Positions 22,439-35,082 are shown, numbered from the stretch's first letter. The stretch is 64,000 nucleotides of DNA from Lotus japonicus (GCF_012489685.1 NC_080042.1:6946501-7010500), one strand, 5' to 3'. Notes: generated from the sequence alone by a model not told the origin. Numbers and translations: made by a program.

Positions 22439-23644
22439 TGTAAGATCAAGTTTTGATCGAGTAGTACAACTCTATGTTTTGATGATTACAAGTTAACATT
22501 TTAGTATGAACAATTATGGTACTCTAACGTGTTTTTCTGAGTGTGCTATTTACAGGCTAAGACCTCAATTCAATCTCACACAAATCAGAAGCACTGTGCA
22601 TAAAGAGTGACCCAAGCAACGCTTTCGCAACATCTATGTTCACTCTGAACAGTAGAAACGCTTCAGAAGATCTGAAGTCATACAAGCTCTGATACGGACT
22701 CAGTCACGTGAAATTCTGAAGATCCAGACGTTCTGACAACCAAGAAACTCTGAAGGTTCAGATGTTCTGATGGTGTAGAAGACTCTGAAGATCCAGAAGC
22801 TGAATAGTGGAAACTCTGATGTCCAGAAGCAAGATGACTCTGAAGACCATGTACTTCCCTCTGAGTTCAGAATCAGAAGATACAACGGTCGGAGGATCTG
22901 TGCTTCCCTCTGACTCTGATCAACTGGCTTCACAAGTTCCAACATGAAGCATTCTCCTGATCAGAAGTCTACTAGGTTTAAAGGTCAAGTCACTATCCAA
23001 GTACAAAAGCAAATGTACTATCCTGACGACCTACCTAACATTCTCAGCCACAGCAGAAGCTGGAATTTCCAGAACTTCCCTCCAACGGTAGCATTTCCAT
23101 GCAGCGTTCAAACCCTAATCCTTGGAGTATAAATAGAGGCTGAAGATTGAAAGATGCGGTTGGAAGAATCTCACACGCGCAAGCTACATTCAAAAACCTT
23201 CTAAGCATTCTTTCATCTGAATTCATTGTGTTTACACTTAGCTTTTAAGAAGTAAATTCCTTGTAAAAATTCTTTCTTAAACAGTTGTTTAGTTACCTTT
23301 AGGAGATCAAGGTTGATCGGATCCTAGAGAAGACTAAGAGAGTGAATCTTAGGGTGAGCTAAGTCAGTGTAACTGTTAGTCACTTGTAGGTTTCAAGTGC
23401 AGTTGTAACACTTACCTGATTAGTGGATTGCCTTCATTCTAAGAAGGAAGAAATCACCTTAACAGGTGGACTGGATTAGCTTAAGGGATTTATAAAGTGA
23501 ACCAGGATAAAAATCCTTGTGTGCTTTTCTATCTCTTATCTTAAGCACTTTGTTCTCGAAAGATTTGTCAAAATCTTTAAGGTGGAAGTTTTAATCTAAA
23601 AACGTTATTCAAACCCCCTCTTTCTACCGTTTTTCATACCTTCA
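22439..23644 (+). repeat. 5' LTR of SIRE element 2
   Basis: TGTAAGATCAAG to CATACCTTCA, with TATA box TATAAATA at 23128-23135. Confidence 0.95.
23128..23135 (+). promoter_or_regulatory. LTR TATA box, SIRE element 2
   Basis: TATAAATAGAGG context, duplicated at 33965-33972 in the 3' LTR. Confidence 0.65.
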
Positions 23645-23646
23645 AT

Positions 23647-23658
23647 TGGTATCAGAGC
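23647..23658 (+). other. Primer binding site, SIRE element 2
   Basis: TGGTATCAGAGC, the exact initiator-Met-tRNA-type site, two bases after the LTR. Confidence 0.9.
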
Positions 23659-23716
23659 GCAAGTTCTGATTACCACACCTAACATTGTTCAGTGATCCGG
23701 GCCGGTGTGAAAAACA

Positions 23717-25600
23717 ATGGCTACCACCAGTGAAACTCAAAAAGATAGTTACAATGCAAAGCCTCTCATGTTCGACGGTCAAAGGTTCGAATATTGGAAA
23801 GATAGACTTGAAAGCTTCTTTCTGGGCTTTGATGCAGATCTCTAGGATATTATTGTGGATGGCTATGAGCGTCCAGTTGATGAAGAAGGCAAGAAGATCC
23901 CAAGGTCAGAGATGACTGCAGATCAAAAGAAGCTTTACTCACAACATCACAAAGCTAGAGCAATACTTCTAAGTGTTATCTCTTATGAAGAGTACCAGAA
24001 GATTACAGATCGTGAGTATGCAAAAGGCATCTGTGAATCCCTGAAGATGTCTCATGAAGGAAACAAGAAAGTCAAAGAATCAAAGGCATTGTCTTTGATC
24101 CAAAAGTATGAATCCTTCATCATGGAGCCAAACGAGTCCATTGAAGAAATGTTTTCCAGATTTCAGTTGCTTGTAGCTGGAATACGACCTCTCAACAAGA
24201 GCTACACAACAAAAGATCATGTCATAAGGGTCATCAGAAGTCTTCCTGAAAGCTGGATTACGAGAGATGTTGAGCGTATGAGTCTAGAAGAACTCATCAG
24301 CATACTGAAGTGCCATGAGCTGAAGCGCTCAGAAATGCAAGATCTGAGGAAAAAGTCAATAGCCTTGAAATCCAAATCTGAGAAGGCTAAAGCAGAAAAG
24401 TCAAAAGCTCTTCAAGCTGAAGCAGAAGAACCTGAAGAAGCATCAGATGATTCTGATAAAGATGAGTTGACTCTAATCTCTAAAAGACTCAACCGTATCT
24501 GGAAGCATAGGCAGAGCAAGTACAAAGGCTCTGGAAAGACCAAAGGAAAGTCTGAATCCTCAGGTCAGAAGAAGTCTTCAATTAAGGAAGTCACATGCTT
24601 TGAGTGCAAAGAATCAGGGCACTACAAAAGTGACTATCCAAAGCTGAAGAAGGACAAGAGGCCAAAGAAGCACTTCAAGACCAAGAAAAGTCTGATGGTG
24701 ACTTTTGATGAATCAGAGTCAGAGGATGTTGACTCTGATGGTGAAGTCCAAGGACTCATGGCCATTGTCAAAGACAGAGGAGCAGAGTCAAAGGATGTTG
24801 TTGGCTCTGACTCAGAATCAGAAGGAGATCCTAACTCAGACGATGAAATTGAGGTATTCGCTTCTTTCTCTACCTCTGAACTGAAACATGCTTTGTCTGA
24901 TATCATGGATAAGTATAACTCTTTATTGTCCAAGCATAAGAAGCTGAAAAAGAACTTATCTGTTGTCTCTAAGACTCCTTCTGAACATGAGAAAATCATT
25001 TCTGATTTGAAAAATGATAACCGTGCTTAAGTGAATACTTACTCTGTGCTTAAGAATCAAATTGCTAAGTTAGAAGAAGTTATTGCCTACGGTGCCTTTG
25101 ATAGTAAGCATGAATCTAAGTATGAAAAATATTTTCAAAGATTCCGGGCTAAAAGCGTAGATAGAAGCTTAATGGCTTCAATGATCTATGGCGTAAGCAG
25201 AAATGTAATGCATGGCATTGGCTATTCTAAACCAATTAGAAATGAGCCTTCTATGCCTAAAGCTAAATCTTTGTATGAATGCTTTGTTCCCTCTGGTACC
25301 ATTTTACCTGAACCTTTACCTGCTGAAGTTGCTAAACCTCCTCTTAAAAAGGGATCCTTCTCCATGTCTAAATATCATGCAAAAATTCCTTTACATTATC
25401 ATGTTGAGAAACCCAAGGTGATCATAACCTCTGGGGTAACTAACAAGAGAGGACCCAGAAAGTGGGTACCTAAGGATAAGATTATCTATGTTGCAAATAT
25501 CCTTGATAGATCCACTGAAACACCAATCATGGTATCTGGACAGTGGAAGCTCGCGTCACATGACGGGAGAAAGGCGTATGTTCCAAGAGCTAAAACTTAA
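23717..25600 (+). pseudogene. gag: SIRE element 2 gag, with stops
   Basis: Starts at ATG 23717 (MATTSETQ). An in-frame TAG at 23843-23845 replaces the Trp seen in element 1 (DLWDM), and TAA at 25028-25030 cuts the coiled-coil part. The zinc knuckle reads CFECKESGHYKSDYP: the last Cys is Tyr, so zinc binding should be lost. The frame ends at 25600, overlapping the protease frame as in element 1. Confidence 0.9.
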
Positions 25601-28588
25601 GCCTGGAGGCGAAGTTGGCTTTGGTGGCAACGAAAATGGTAAAATTGTTGGTACTGGTACTATTTGTGTAGATAATAGTCCATGCATTGACAATGTTTTA
25701 TTGGTAGACGGCTTAACGCATAACTTATTGTCTATAAGTCAATTAGCTGACAAGGGTTATGATGTTATTTTTAATCAAAAGTCCTGCCGGGCTGTAAGTC
25801 AGATCGATGGCTCTGTTCTGTTTAACAGCAAGAGGAAGAACAACATTTATAAGATTAGATTATCTGAGATGGAGGCTCAGAATGTGAAGTGCCTTCTGTC
25901 TGTTAATGAAGAGCAATGGGTATGACATAGACGGTTAGGGCATGCCAGTATGAGAAGATTTCTCAGCTGAGCAAGCTAAACCTTGTCAGGGGCTTACCCA
26001 CTCTGAAGTTCTCTTCAGACACTCTTTGTGAAGCGTGTCAGAAAGGCAAATTCACAAAAGTCCCTTTCAAGGCAAAGAATGTTGTCTCAACCTCAAGGCC
26101 GTTGGAACTTCTGCATATCGACCTGTTTGGACCAGTGAAAACTGAGTCTATAGGTGGCACAAGATATGGGATGGTCATTGTTGATGACTATAACCGCTGG
26201 ACATGGGTAAAATTTCTAACCCGCAAGGATGAGTCTCATGCTGTGTTCTCTACCTTCATAGCCCAAGTGCAAAACGAGAAGGCTTGTAGGATTGTGCGTG
26301 TTAGAAGTGACCATGGTGGAGAGTTTGAGAATGAAAAGTTTGAGAGTCTGTTTGATTCCTATGGAATTGCACATGATTTCTCTTGTCCCAGAACTCCTCA
26401 ACAAAATGGTGTTGTTGAGAGGAAGAACAGAACTCTTCAGGAGATGGCTAGAACCAGGCTCCAAGAAACTGGCATGGCTAAGCACTTTTGGGCAGAGGCA
26501 GTAAACACAGCGTGTTACATTCAGAACAGAATCTCTGTGAGACCAATTCTGAATAAGACTCCCTATGAATTGTGGAAGAATATAAAACCCAACATTTCTT
26601 ACTTTCATCCTTTTGGTTGTGTTTGTTATGTTCTTAATACTAAGGATAGATTGCATAAATTTGATGCTAAGTCTTCTAAATGTCTATTACTTGGTTACTC
26701 TGAGAGATCTAAAGGTTTTAGATTCTATAATACTGATGCTAAAACAATTGAAGAATCCATTCATGTTAGATTTGATGATAAGCTTGACTCTGACCAGTCA
26801 AAGCTTGTTGAGAAATTTGCAGATTTAAGTATAAGTGTTTCTGACAAAGGCAAAGCTCCAGAGGAAGCTGAGCCAGAGGAAGATGAACCAAAAGAAGCTG
26901 GTCCCTCTGATTCACAAACTCTGAAGAAGAGCAGAATCACTGCAGCTCATCCTAAGGAATTGATTATGGGCAACAAAGATGAACCAGTTAGAACCAGATC
27001 AGCCTTCAGACCCTCTGAAGAGACCCTGCTTAGTCTGAAAGGATTGGTGTCCTTAATTGAACCCAAGTCCATTGATGAAGCTCTTCTGGACAAGGACTGG
27101 ATTCTGGCCATGGAAGAAGAATTGAATCAATTTTCCAAGAATGATGTTTGGAGCCTAGTGAAGAAGTCTCAAAGTGTCCATGTAATTGCAACAATATGGG
27201 TGTTCAGAAACAAGTTAAATGAGATAGGAGATGTAGTCAGAAACAAGGCAAGGCTAGTTGCTCAAGGCTACAACCAGCAGGAACAAATAGACTACACAGA
27301 AACATTTGCTCCAGTAGCAAGACTAGAAGCAATCAGACTGTTGATCTCTTTCTTAGTGAATCACAACATAATTCTACATCAGATGGATGTTAAGAGTGCC
27401 TTCCTAAATGGATACATATCAGAGGAAGTCTACGTTCATCAACCCCTAGGTTTTGAGGATGAAAAGAATCCAGACCATGTGTTCAAGTTGAAGAAATCAC
27501 TCTATGGTCTGAAGCAAGCTCCCAGAGCATGGTATGAGAGACTCAGCTCATTCCTTCTAGAGAATGAGTTTTTAAGGGGTAAAGTAGATACAAATCTCTT
27601 TTGCAAAAATTATAAAGATGATATCTTAATTGTGCAAATTTATGTTGATGATATTATATTTGGTTCTGCTAATCAATCTCTATGCAAAGAATTTTCTGAG
27701 ATGATGCAGGCTGAATTTGAGATGAGTATAATGGGAGAACTCAAGTACTTTCTGGGAATACAAGTTGATCAAACACCAGAAGGAACATATATCCATCAGA
27801 GCAAGTACACTAAAGAACTTCTGAAGAAGTTCAATATGCTGGAATCTACAGTTGCCAAAACTCCAATGCATCCTACATGCATTATGGAGAAAGAAGATGC
27901 AAGTGGTAAAGTGTGTCAGAAGCTCTATCGTGGTATGATAGGATCACTTCTATACTTAACTGCATCTAGGCCAGATATCTTGTTTAGTGTTCATTCATGT
28001 GCTCGTTTCCAATCAGATCCAAGGGAAACCCATTTAACTGCTATTAAGAGGATCCTAAGGTATCTGAAAGGTACCACTAACCTTGGCTTGATGTATAAGA
28101 AAACATCAGAGTATAAGCTTTCAGGTTATCGTGATGCTGATTATGCTGGAGATAGAACAGAAAGAAAAAGCACTTATGGAAATTGTCAATTTCTGGGAAG
28201 CAACTTAGTCTCATGGGCAAGCAAGAGGCAATCAACCATTGCATTATCTACTGCAGAGGCAGAATATATCTCAGCAGCAATATGCAGCACTCAAATGCTC
28301 TGGATGAAACATCAGCGGGAGGATTATCAAATCCTTGAGAGCAATATCCCAATCTATTATGATAACACTGCTGCAATTTCATTGAGTAAGAATCCTATCT
28401 TACATTCAAGGGCAAAGCACATTGAGGTAAAATATCATTTTATTAGAGATTATGTACAGAAGGGCGTACTTCTTCTGAAGTTTGTTGATACTGACCATCA
28501 ATGGGCAAATATCTTTACAAAGCCCTTAGTAGAGGATAGATTTAATTTCATTCTGAAAAATCTGAATATGGACTTTTGTCCAGCATGA
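25488..28588 (+). pseudogene. pol: SIRE element 2 pol (PR-IN-RT-RNaseH)
   Basis: In the +1 frame relative to gag: protease DSGSSRHM; then a TGA at 25923-25925 in place of the Trp before HRRLGH and a one-base deletion near 25960. From 26102 the frame is open for 828 codons: integrase (D in HIDLFGP, D in RSDHGGEF, E in VVERKNRT), RT with KARLVAQGY, LHQMDVKSAFLNG, KSLYGLKQAPRAWY and YVDDIIFGS, then RNase H with DADYAGD, TAEAEYI and the closing KHIEVKYHFIR. It shows what element 1 has lost. Apart from the early stop and deletion the enzyme core looks complete. Confidence 0.92.
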
Positions 28589-29020
28589 AGATGGATCAGA
28601 ACCTCTGACTATGATACTTCTTCATCAGAAGATGTCTAGTCCAGAAGGTAACTCCATCAGAGTTTTTGTACCCATTGGTACTGACTCTGAAGCTGAGACA
28701 GTAAACGTGTGTCAGTATCTCTAATACATAGTTCCTTGTGCCCGTGCTGACAATCTGTTGTAATGAGTGCTGATGTGCTTCTCTCCTGTGTGTGATAGGT
28801 GTATTTACTGTTACTATCATGTCTTTAATTTCTAACCGTTGATTTTAAATTGCTTTTTGATCAACAACGGTTATTTGTCAAAACCCACTATACACACACG
28901 TTCTCCTACACTTACGGTTTAACACTATCTCGCTTCAGTTTTTCAAAACCTCTCTCCACGATCTCTCTCTCTCTCTATTCATCATTCTCCTTCTACCCAA
29001 AACCTTCAACCAACTTCAAG

Positions 29021-31866
29021 ATGGTGCGACCAACCAGAAACGAAGCTACCGGTACAACCAGATTTCCTCATATGGTCGTTGGCCAAGCTACAGGTCAATT
29101 GGGTCCTGAAACCCCAAGTCAAGGTCAGGCCTCAGAGAAGATGATTCCAATCGCAGAACGGGGCTGTGTCGTTCACTGCGTTTATGCTCCGGAAGAACTC
29201 CAGGTGCTTGCAGAATGGAGATTCGACCTGGATAACATAGCTGCAAATGGGTATGATCTTCGTCCTGAAGTTCAAGCTCAGGGATGGAAAAAGTATTTCA
29301 ACAGGCTTAGAGGTCCAATTTACGACAAATTGGTCAAGGAATTCTGGAAACACGCGGACTGTGATGATACACAAGTTGTCTCCTACATTGCTGGAAGGAG
29401 AATAGTCATCACTGAGAAGTCCATTGTGAATCTGCTGGATGCACACACTGGAACTGGGTATAGATTCCAACTGACGGAGTCAAAGGTGAAACCCAGAACC
29501 AAGGATGAAACCAACAAGGCTCTTTACACCACCTATAAACCTGGCAAGAGCGACTATAAGGTGGTTGATCTTCATCCCAAGCTCAGAATCTGGCACAAGA
29601 TTCTGCTTCACTGTATCAACCAGAGGCCAAAGGGTAGCTCTCCTGATGACATCAACTTCTGCCAGAAGGCAATGCTATTCTTCATTCAGGATAAGAGGAA
29701 GATCTGCCTCCCTTTCTTCCTGTTCTCCTACTTGAAAAAATGCATCAGGAAGTCCAGAACCACTGCCTCCATCAAGTCTGCCATCAAGTACATCCCCTTT
29801 GGGAGATTGCTTTAAGATCTCTTTATTGAGAGTAAATTCGTAGAAGATCTGATCAAGGCAGTATGCACAGAAGATCTGTCCACAATTGTCAGTGATGTCT
29901 TCACATCCACATCCTTGAAGAAGATGGGATTGGTCAAGAAGAAGATTGCCCCTGCTCATGAAGATACTTCTGATGAAATCAGACAAAGAAGGGTGCCTCT
30001 GAATAATTTCCCTCTGTGGACCCAAGCTGATAACCCAGAGGCTATTTTGTGCTACATTGATGATCTGAAGCAACAAGGGTTTGAGATTGATGTAGATGAG
30101 TTCTTCAGGCGATTGCCACCAGCTCCAGAGTTTGACTCTCCTCCCAAGAGGAAAGTTCAGAGAAAGATGGTCTTGGAGGAATCTTCTGAGGAGTCTGATG
30201 TTCCTCTGAAGAAGAAGAAGAAGGCTGACAAGCCTAAGAGGAAGCATGATGAAACCACCAAGCCTGATGGTGGTGATGATGGTGATAATGATGATGGTCC
30301 TTCTCCTCCAAAGAAGAAGAAGAAGCAAGTCAGAATTGAGGAGAAGCCTACCCGTGTGGAACCTGCTGCTGCAGTCATCAGAGTGGAGACTTCTGCTAGA
30401 GTGACTCGGTCTGCCGTGCGTTCATCAAGTAAGTCTGCTACTACTGAATCTGATGCTGATTTAAATTCACTTGATGCACTCCCCATCTCTACTCTTCTTA
30501 CCCGCACAGCCACCCAACTCACTCCTATCCCAGAGTCTCAACCAGCTGCCCAAACCACATCTCCACCCAATTCACCAAGATCTTCATTTTTCCAACCTTC
30601 CCAAGAAGAAGCACCTTTGTGAAATATGCTTCAGACTCCACGTCCAGCTGAACCAACCTCTCCCATTACCATTCAACAAGAACCCATTATTCTTGAACCC
30701 TCTGAACCTGAACGTCTGATCACTCTGCCCCTAGAGCATTAGAACGTCCTGCTGCCAGAACCACTGATACCGATTCTTCAACTCCTTACACTCCTGTATC
30801 ATTCCCTATCAATGTTGCTGATTCCTCACCTTCCAACAACTCTGAGTCAGTTCGTAAATTTATGGAGGTTAGGAAAGAAAAAGTGTCTGCCATTCCAGAG
30901 TACTACCTTACAGTACCAAGCCCTAGGAGATATCCTGGACCTAGACCAGAACGTCTAGTTGACCCAGATGATCCTATCCAGGCTGACCCTTTACATGAAG
31001 CAGACCCTTTAGCTCAACAAGTCCAACCAGACCTAGTTCACCAAGAGCCCATTCAACCAGAGCCAGAAAATTTTGTGTCTAACCACTCTTCGGTTAGATC
31101 ACCACATCCTCAGGTTGAAACCTCTGAACCAAACCTTGGAGCCTCTGAACCAAATGTCCAAACTTTTGATATTGGCTCTCCTCAAGGTGCCTCTGAGGCA
31201 AATAGCAGCAACCACCCAACCTCTCCTGAAACCAACCTCTCCATTGTTCCCTACACATATCTCAGGCCAACCTCTCTCTCTGAGTGCATCAGTGTTTTTA
31301 GTCATGAAGCTTCATTGATGCTACGCAATGTGCAAGGTCACACTGACCTGAGTGAGAATGCTGACTCTGTGGCTGAAGAATGGAATCGTCTGAGTTCTTG
31401 GTTAGTGGCTCAGGTTCCTGTTATGATGCGTCATCTCACTGTAGAAAAGGATCAGAGGATTGAGGCTGCTAGGCAGCGGTTTACAAGACGAGTGGCTCTG
31501 CATGAACAACAGCAAAGAACTACGCTACTTGAAGCTGTTGAATAGGCCAGAAGAAAGAAAGAGCAAGCAGAAGAAGCTGCACATCAAGCAGCTGCACAAG
31601 CTGAACATGCAAGATTAGAAGCTGAGAGACTTGAAGCTGAAGCTGAAGCTCTTAGATGTCAAGCTCTTGCACCAGTGGTATTCACTCCTGCTGCTTCTGA
31701 TTCCACTCCAGCTCATCAATCTGCTCAGAATGCTCCCTCTAGTTCTACATAGCCAAGTTCTTCCAGACTTGACATCATGGAACAACGTCTCAATTCTCAT
31801 GAGACTCTGCTGGTGGAAATGAAGCAAGTCCTTCAAGAACTTCTGCGTCGCTCTGACAAGCCTTAG
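29021..31866 (+). pseudogene. SIRE element 2 env-like gene, broken
   Basis: Starts MVRPTRNEATG at 29021, about 430 bases after pol. A TATACACA sequence near 28890 could be its own promoter. A TAA at 29813 stands where element 1 has Ser in the GRLLSD segment. The frame resumes to 30622, then shifts, and from 30862 runs with TAG/TAA-type stops to 31866. Composition: a folded N-terminal region, basic and acidic low-complexity parts, then a C-terminal Ala/Glu/Arg coiled coil ending QELLRRSDKP. It is called env-like only by position and by analogy with Sireviruses; I see no convincing signal peptide or membrane anchor. Confidence 0.75.
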
Positions 31867-31964
31867 TCTTAGGATTTCTTTCTTTTTTTTTCTTAACTTA
31901 ATTTCTCTTTATTTCTATTTTATTTGCATTACTTGTTATGCTTTGCTTACTAGTAGTTTATCAT

Positions 31965-31967
<3 letters not shown>

Positions 31968-32011
<44 letters not shown>
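31968..32011. repeat. (AT)n microsatellite inside SIRE element 2
   Basis: Uninterrupted TA run between the env-like gene and the antisense ORF; absent from the matching place in element 3. Confidence 0.95.
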
Positions 32012-32013
<2 letters not shown>

Positions 32014-32087
32014 CCTTGTGTTTGCAAAATCCTTTTCTTTATTCATGATAATTTATGTTTATTACATCATACATTTTGTCCCTAAAT

Positions 32088-32480
32088 CTAGAATGGAGGA
32101 TCCTTCCTCATTCTTCTGCATTCTTGGCGCTGCTCTACCCTCTCTTTCTCCAGACGATCCAATGAATACTGGATGTTGTTGAGTTTGATGTTCAGCTCAT
32201 TCCTCTCCAGACTATCTTCTGTCGTCTTGAGTCTCTTTTCCATAGCTTCTTTCACTTCCAGCAAATTCAGCTCAAGCTGGTTGAGTTCCTGAACTTCCTC
32301 CACGAAGGCAAGGAATTCCTTCAGATCCTTCTCCAGCTCTGGAGAAAGGTCCTCCTCAAGCAGTGTCTTCGTCAGCTCTTGTATGGTCTTTGTACCATCA
32401 GGATGTCTTATATTGAGGAACATATCTTCCTCAAAAGCTTTCCTTCTGAGCTCTTCCAGTGCAACCATGTATGATGCCAT
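32088..32480 (-). CDS. Antisense accessory ORF of SIRE element 2, 130-residue coiled coil
   Basis: Intact ORF opposite to the element's genes: begins MASYMVALEELRRKAF, ends RRMRKDPPF. It is rich in Glu, Leu, Lys and Arg with heptad spacing, so probably a coiled coil. A copy of the same length lies in element 3 at 54411-54803; by hand the two differ at about 20 of 130 residues, with no length change. A TATA box lies on the same strand about 55 bases upstream. Function unknown; candidates are an antisense regulator or an assembly partner of Gag or the env-like protein. Confidence 0.75.
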   Translation of the reverse strand: MASYMVALEELRRKAFEEDMFLNIRHPDGTKTIQELTKTLLEEDLSPELEKDLKEFLAFVEEVQELNQLELNLLEVKEAMEKRLKTTEDSLERNELNIKLNNIQYSLDRLEKERVEQRQECRRMRKDPPF

Positions 32481-32533
32481 TTTCTCTTAATTGGTATTGA
32501 ACGAGTTGTGAAGCTTACTCTCTTCTAAATCAC

Positions 32534-32541
32534 TTTATATA
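32534..32541 (-). promoter_or_regulatory. TATA box for antisense ORF, SIRE element 2
   Basis: On minus the sequence reads GCTTATATAAAGTG, 54 bases before the ATG. The same box and leader recur in element 3. Confidence 0.65.
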
Positions 32542-32790
32542 AGCTTCGTTCTCTCCTTGGAAGTTATTGCTCCTACAGTTTCTCGAGGTTAAGTCCTTGG
32601 TAACTGAAGCTTCTCTTTACTCCCGTGGCCGGTAGTAAACGTTTTTCTTTTGCATTAACTCCCTTCTTTAATTCGCGTAACTCTCTTTCCTACATCGTTT
32701 ATTTCTCCATCTTTTCACTCAGACCTTCTCTAAAGGGGAGTACCTTGTACTTCAAGCTGAGTTTTTCACACCCCATCCTTTTTGCTTATG

Positions 32791-32804
32791 ACAAAAAGGG
32801 GGAG
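32791..32804 (+). other. Second polypurine-tract-like motif, SIRE element 2
   Basis: ACAAAAAGGGGGAG after TTATG, about 470 bases before the 3' LTR, as in elements 1 and 3. Confidence 0.5.
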
Positions 32805-33261
32805 TACACCTAGTTTTTGATGTGTAACTTTGATGTGTAAGAGTGTGATTTATTTTTATTTTGGAGAATTTAAGAGTTGCACTTTTATGACCATAGATGT
32901 GTCACTGGGCAAATACAAGGAATACATTTCACTTCTTCAGAAGTGATTCTATTTGACTCTGATACCACTTATCGTTGACTCTGAATACTTATGCGCTCTG
33001 ATTTCTCTATTTCATCTATGTCATGCGCCTTCACTCTGAACTCTTACATTATTTAGCTCAGAATCTAGACATTTCTAACGTTTTCATTAAGTCTTAGATT
33101 CAGGGGGAGCTATACACAGAATCAAGCTGTGACTTGGATTCAGAATTAGCAAAATAAACTATTCACATCAGGATAAGTCTTATTCTATATCTCTAAACTC
33201 TGAGTGAATTCAGTTTATTGTTTAAGAATTGTTCATCAAAATACTTGGTTTTGTCATCATC

Positions 33262-33275
33262 AAAAAGGGGGAGAT
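33262..33275 (+). other. Polypurine tract, SIRE element 2
   Basis: AAAAAGGGGGAGAT directly before the 3' LTR. Confidence 0.9.
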
Positions 33276-34485
33276 TGTAAGATCAAGTTTTGATCGAGTA
33301 GTACAACTCTATGTTTTGATGATTACAAGTTACCATTTTAGTATGAACAATTATGGTACTCTAACGTGTTTTTCTGAGTGTGCTACTTACAGGCTCTGAC
33401 CTCAATTCAATCTCACACAAATCAGAAGCATTGTGCATAAAGAGTGACCCAAGCAACGCTTTCGCAACATCTATGTTCATTCTGAACAGTAGAAACGCTT
33501 CAGAAGATCTGAAGTCATACAAGCTCTGATACGGACTCAGTCACTTGAAGTTCTGAAGATCCAGACGTTCTGACAACCAAGAAACTCTGAAGGTTCAGAT
33601 GTTCTGATGGTGTAGAAGACTCTGAAGATCCAGAAGCTGAATAGTGGAAACTCTGATGTCCAAAAGCAAGATGACTCTGAAGACCATGTACTTCCCTCTG
33701 AGTTCAGAATCAGAAGATACAACGGTCAGAGGATCTGTGCTTCCCTCGGACTCTGATCAACTGGCTTCACAAGTTCCAACATGAAGCATTCCCCTGATCA
33801 GAAGTCTACTAGGTTTAAAGGTCAAGTCACTATCCAAGTACAAAAGCAAATGTACTATCCTGACGACCTACCTAACATTCTCAGCCACAGCAGAAGCTGG
33901 AATTTCCAGAACTTCCCCCCAACGGTAGCATTTTCATGCAGCGTTCAAACCCTACTCCTTGGAGTATAAATAGAGGCTGAAGATTGAAAGATGCGGTTGG
34001 AAGAATCTCACACGCGCAAGCTACATTCAAAAACCATCTAAGCATTCTTTCATCTGAATTCATTGTGTTTACACTTAGCTTTTAAGAAGCAAATTCCTTG
34101 TAAACATTCTTTCTTAAACAGTTGTTTAGTTACCTTTAGGAGATCAAGGTTGATCGGATCCTAGAGAAGACTAAGAGAGTGAATCTTAGTGTAAGCTAAG
34201 TCAGTGTAATTGTTAGTCACTTGTAGGTTTCAAGTGCAGTTGTAACACTTACTTGATTAGTGGATTGCCTTCATTCTAAGAAGGAAGAAATCACCTTAAC
34301 GGGTGGACTGGATTAGCTTGAGGGATTTATCAAGTGAACCAGGATAAAAATCCTTGTGTGCTTTTCTATCTCTTATCTTAAGCACTTTGTTCTCGAAAGA
34401 TTTGTCAAAATCTTTTAGGTGGAAGTTTTAATCTAAAAACGTTATACAAACCCCCCCCCCCTTTCTACCGTTTTTCATACCTTCA
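33276..34485 (+). repeat. 3' LTR of SIRE element 2
   Basis: TGTAAGATCAAG to CATACCTTCA, followed by ATAGC. A C-run near 34451 is longer than in the 5' LTR. Confidence 0.95.
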
Positions 34486-34695
34486 ATAGCATGGAGTGCT
34501 TTCAATTAGAGAGAAGAAGGAAAAAATCACAAATTCATAGCCCACCTCAGGGGTAGACTAATTGTTCAAATATAGACCTTCAATTAGCTCTTTCAACAAA
34601 CAAAAAATCATCAATGAATTTCTGACCGAGCCTGAATATTTTTCCCCTAAAGCAAAAAACTCATTATAAAATCTCAGTTACCTATGCAGTATAAA

Positions 34696-35082
34696 TGACA
34701 CAGCGGAATGCACAAGGGTTTGCAAACACAAAACCCTAAGTAACAGAAAACTGGAATCCACCAGGATTTGAGAAAATTCTCGTTTTTTTGATTGTCAATA
34801 ATAAACTGAAATAGGCTATGCCTTACAAGTCTTTAAATAGGAAAAGAAAATATCCTAACAGAAAAATAAATAATATCCTAAAAGATCCTAATTGAAAATA
34901 AATAAGTTCCTAACCAAAAATAAGTAAGATCATAAAGATTCTCACTTCATTAAAAAAACATAATAAATCCTAAATTGATTTAAAAATACTAAAAATAATA
35001 ACTTCCTAATTAATTGCTCCTGCATTAGACGGAAACACGCGCAACATCTTCATCAAAATGCGCAGCAAGCCTGTCTGCGTCA
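34696..35082 (-). repeat. 3' LTR (left) of CRM-like element
   Basis: On plus runs TGACACAGCGGA to CTGCGTCA. A purine-rich stretch on minus (GGTGGAGGAGAC) abuts it as polypurine tract. Confidence 0.9.

Larger units (their letters stand above)
22439..34485 (+). mobile_element. SIRE-type Ty1/copia element 2, full structure but mutated
   Basis: The 12,047-bp element is flanked by a perfect duplication ATAGC (22434-22438 and 34486-34490). LTRs of 1,206 and 1,210 bp differ at roughly 28 positions by hand count, several times more than element 1, so it is older. It carries gag, protease, integrase, RT, RNase H, an env-like gene and an antisense accessory ORF. Gag, pol and env each contain stops or frameshifts. 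Confidence 0.94.

Noticed and set aside
26216..26656. 146-codon minus frame opposite integrase of SIRE element 2
   Set aside because: Shadow of the integrase frame; no similar frame is open opposite integrase in element 1.
30157..30522. 121-codon minus frame with Phe and Ser runs
   Set aside because: Mirror of the Lys/Asp-rich low-complexity part of the env-like gene.
34451..34462. C-run as a possible regulatory element
   Set aside because: Homopolymer length variation in the LTR; the other LTRs have shorter runs.
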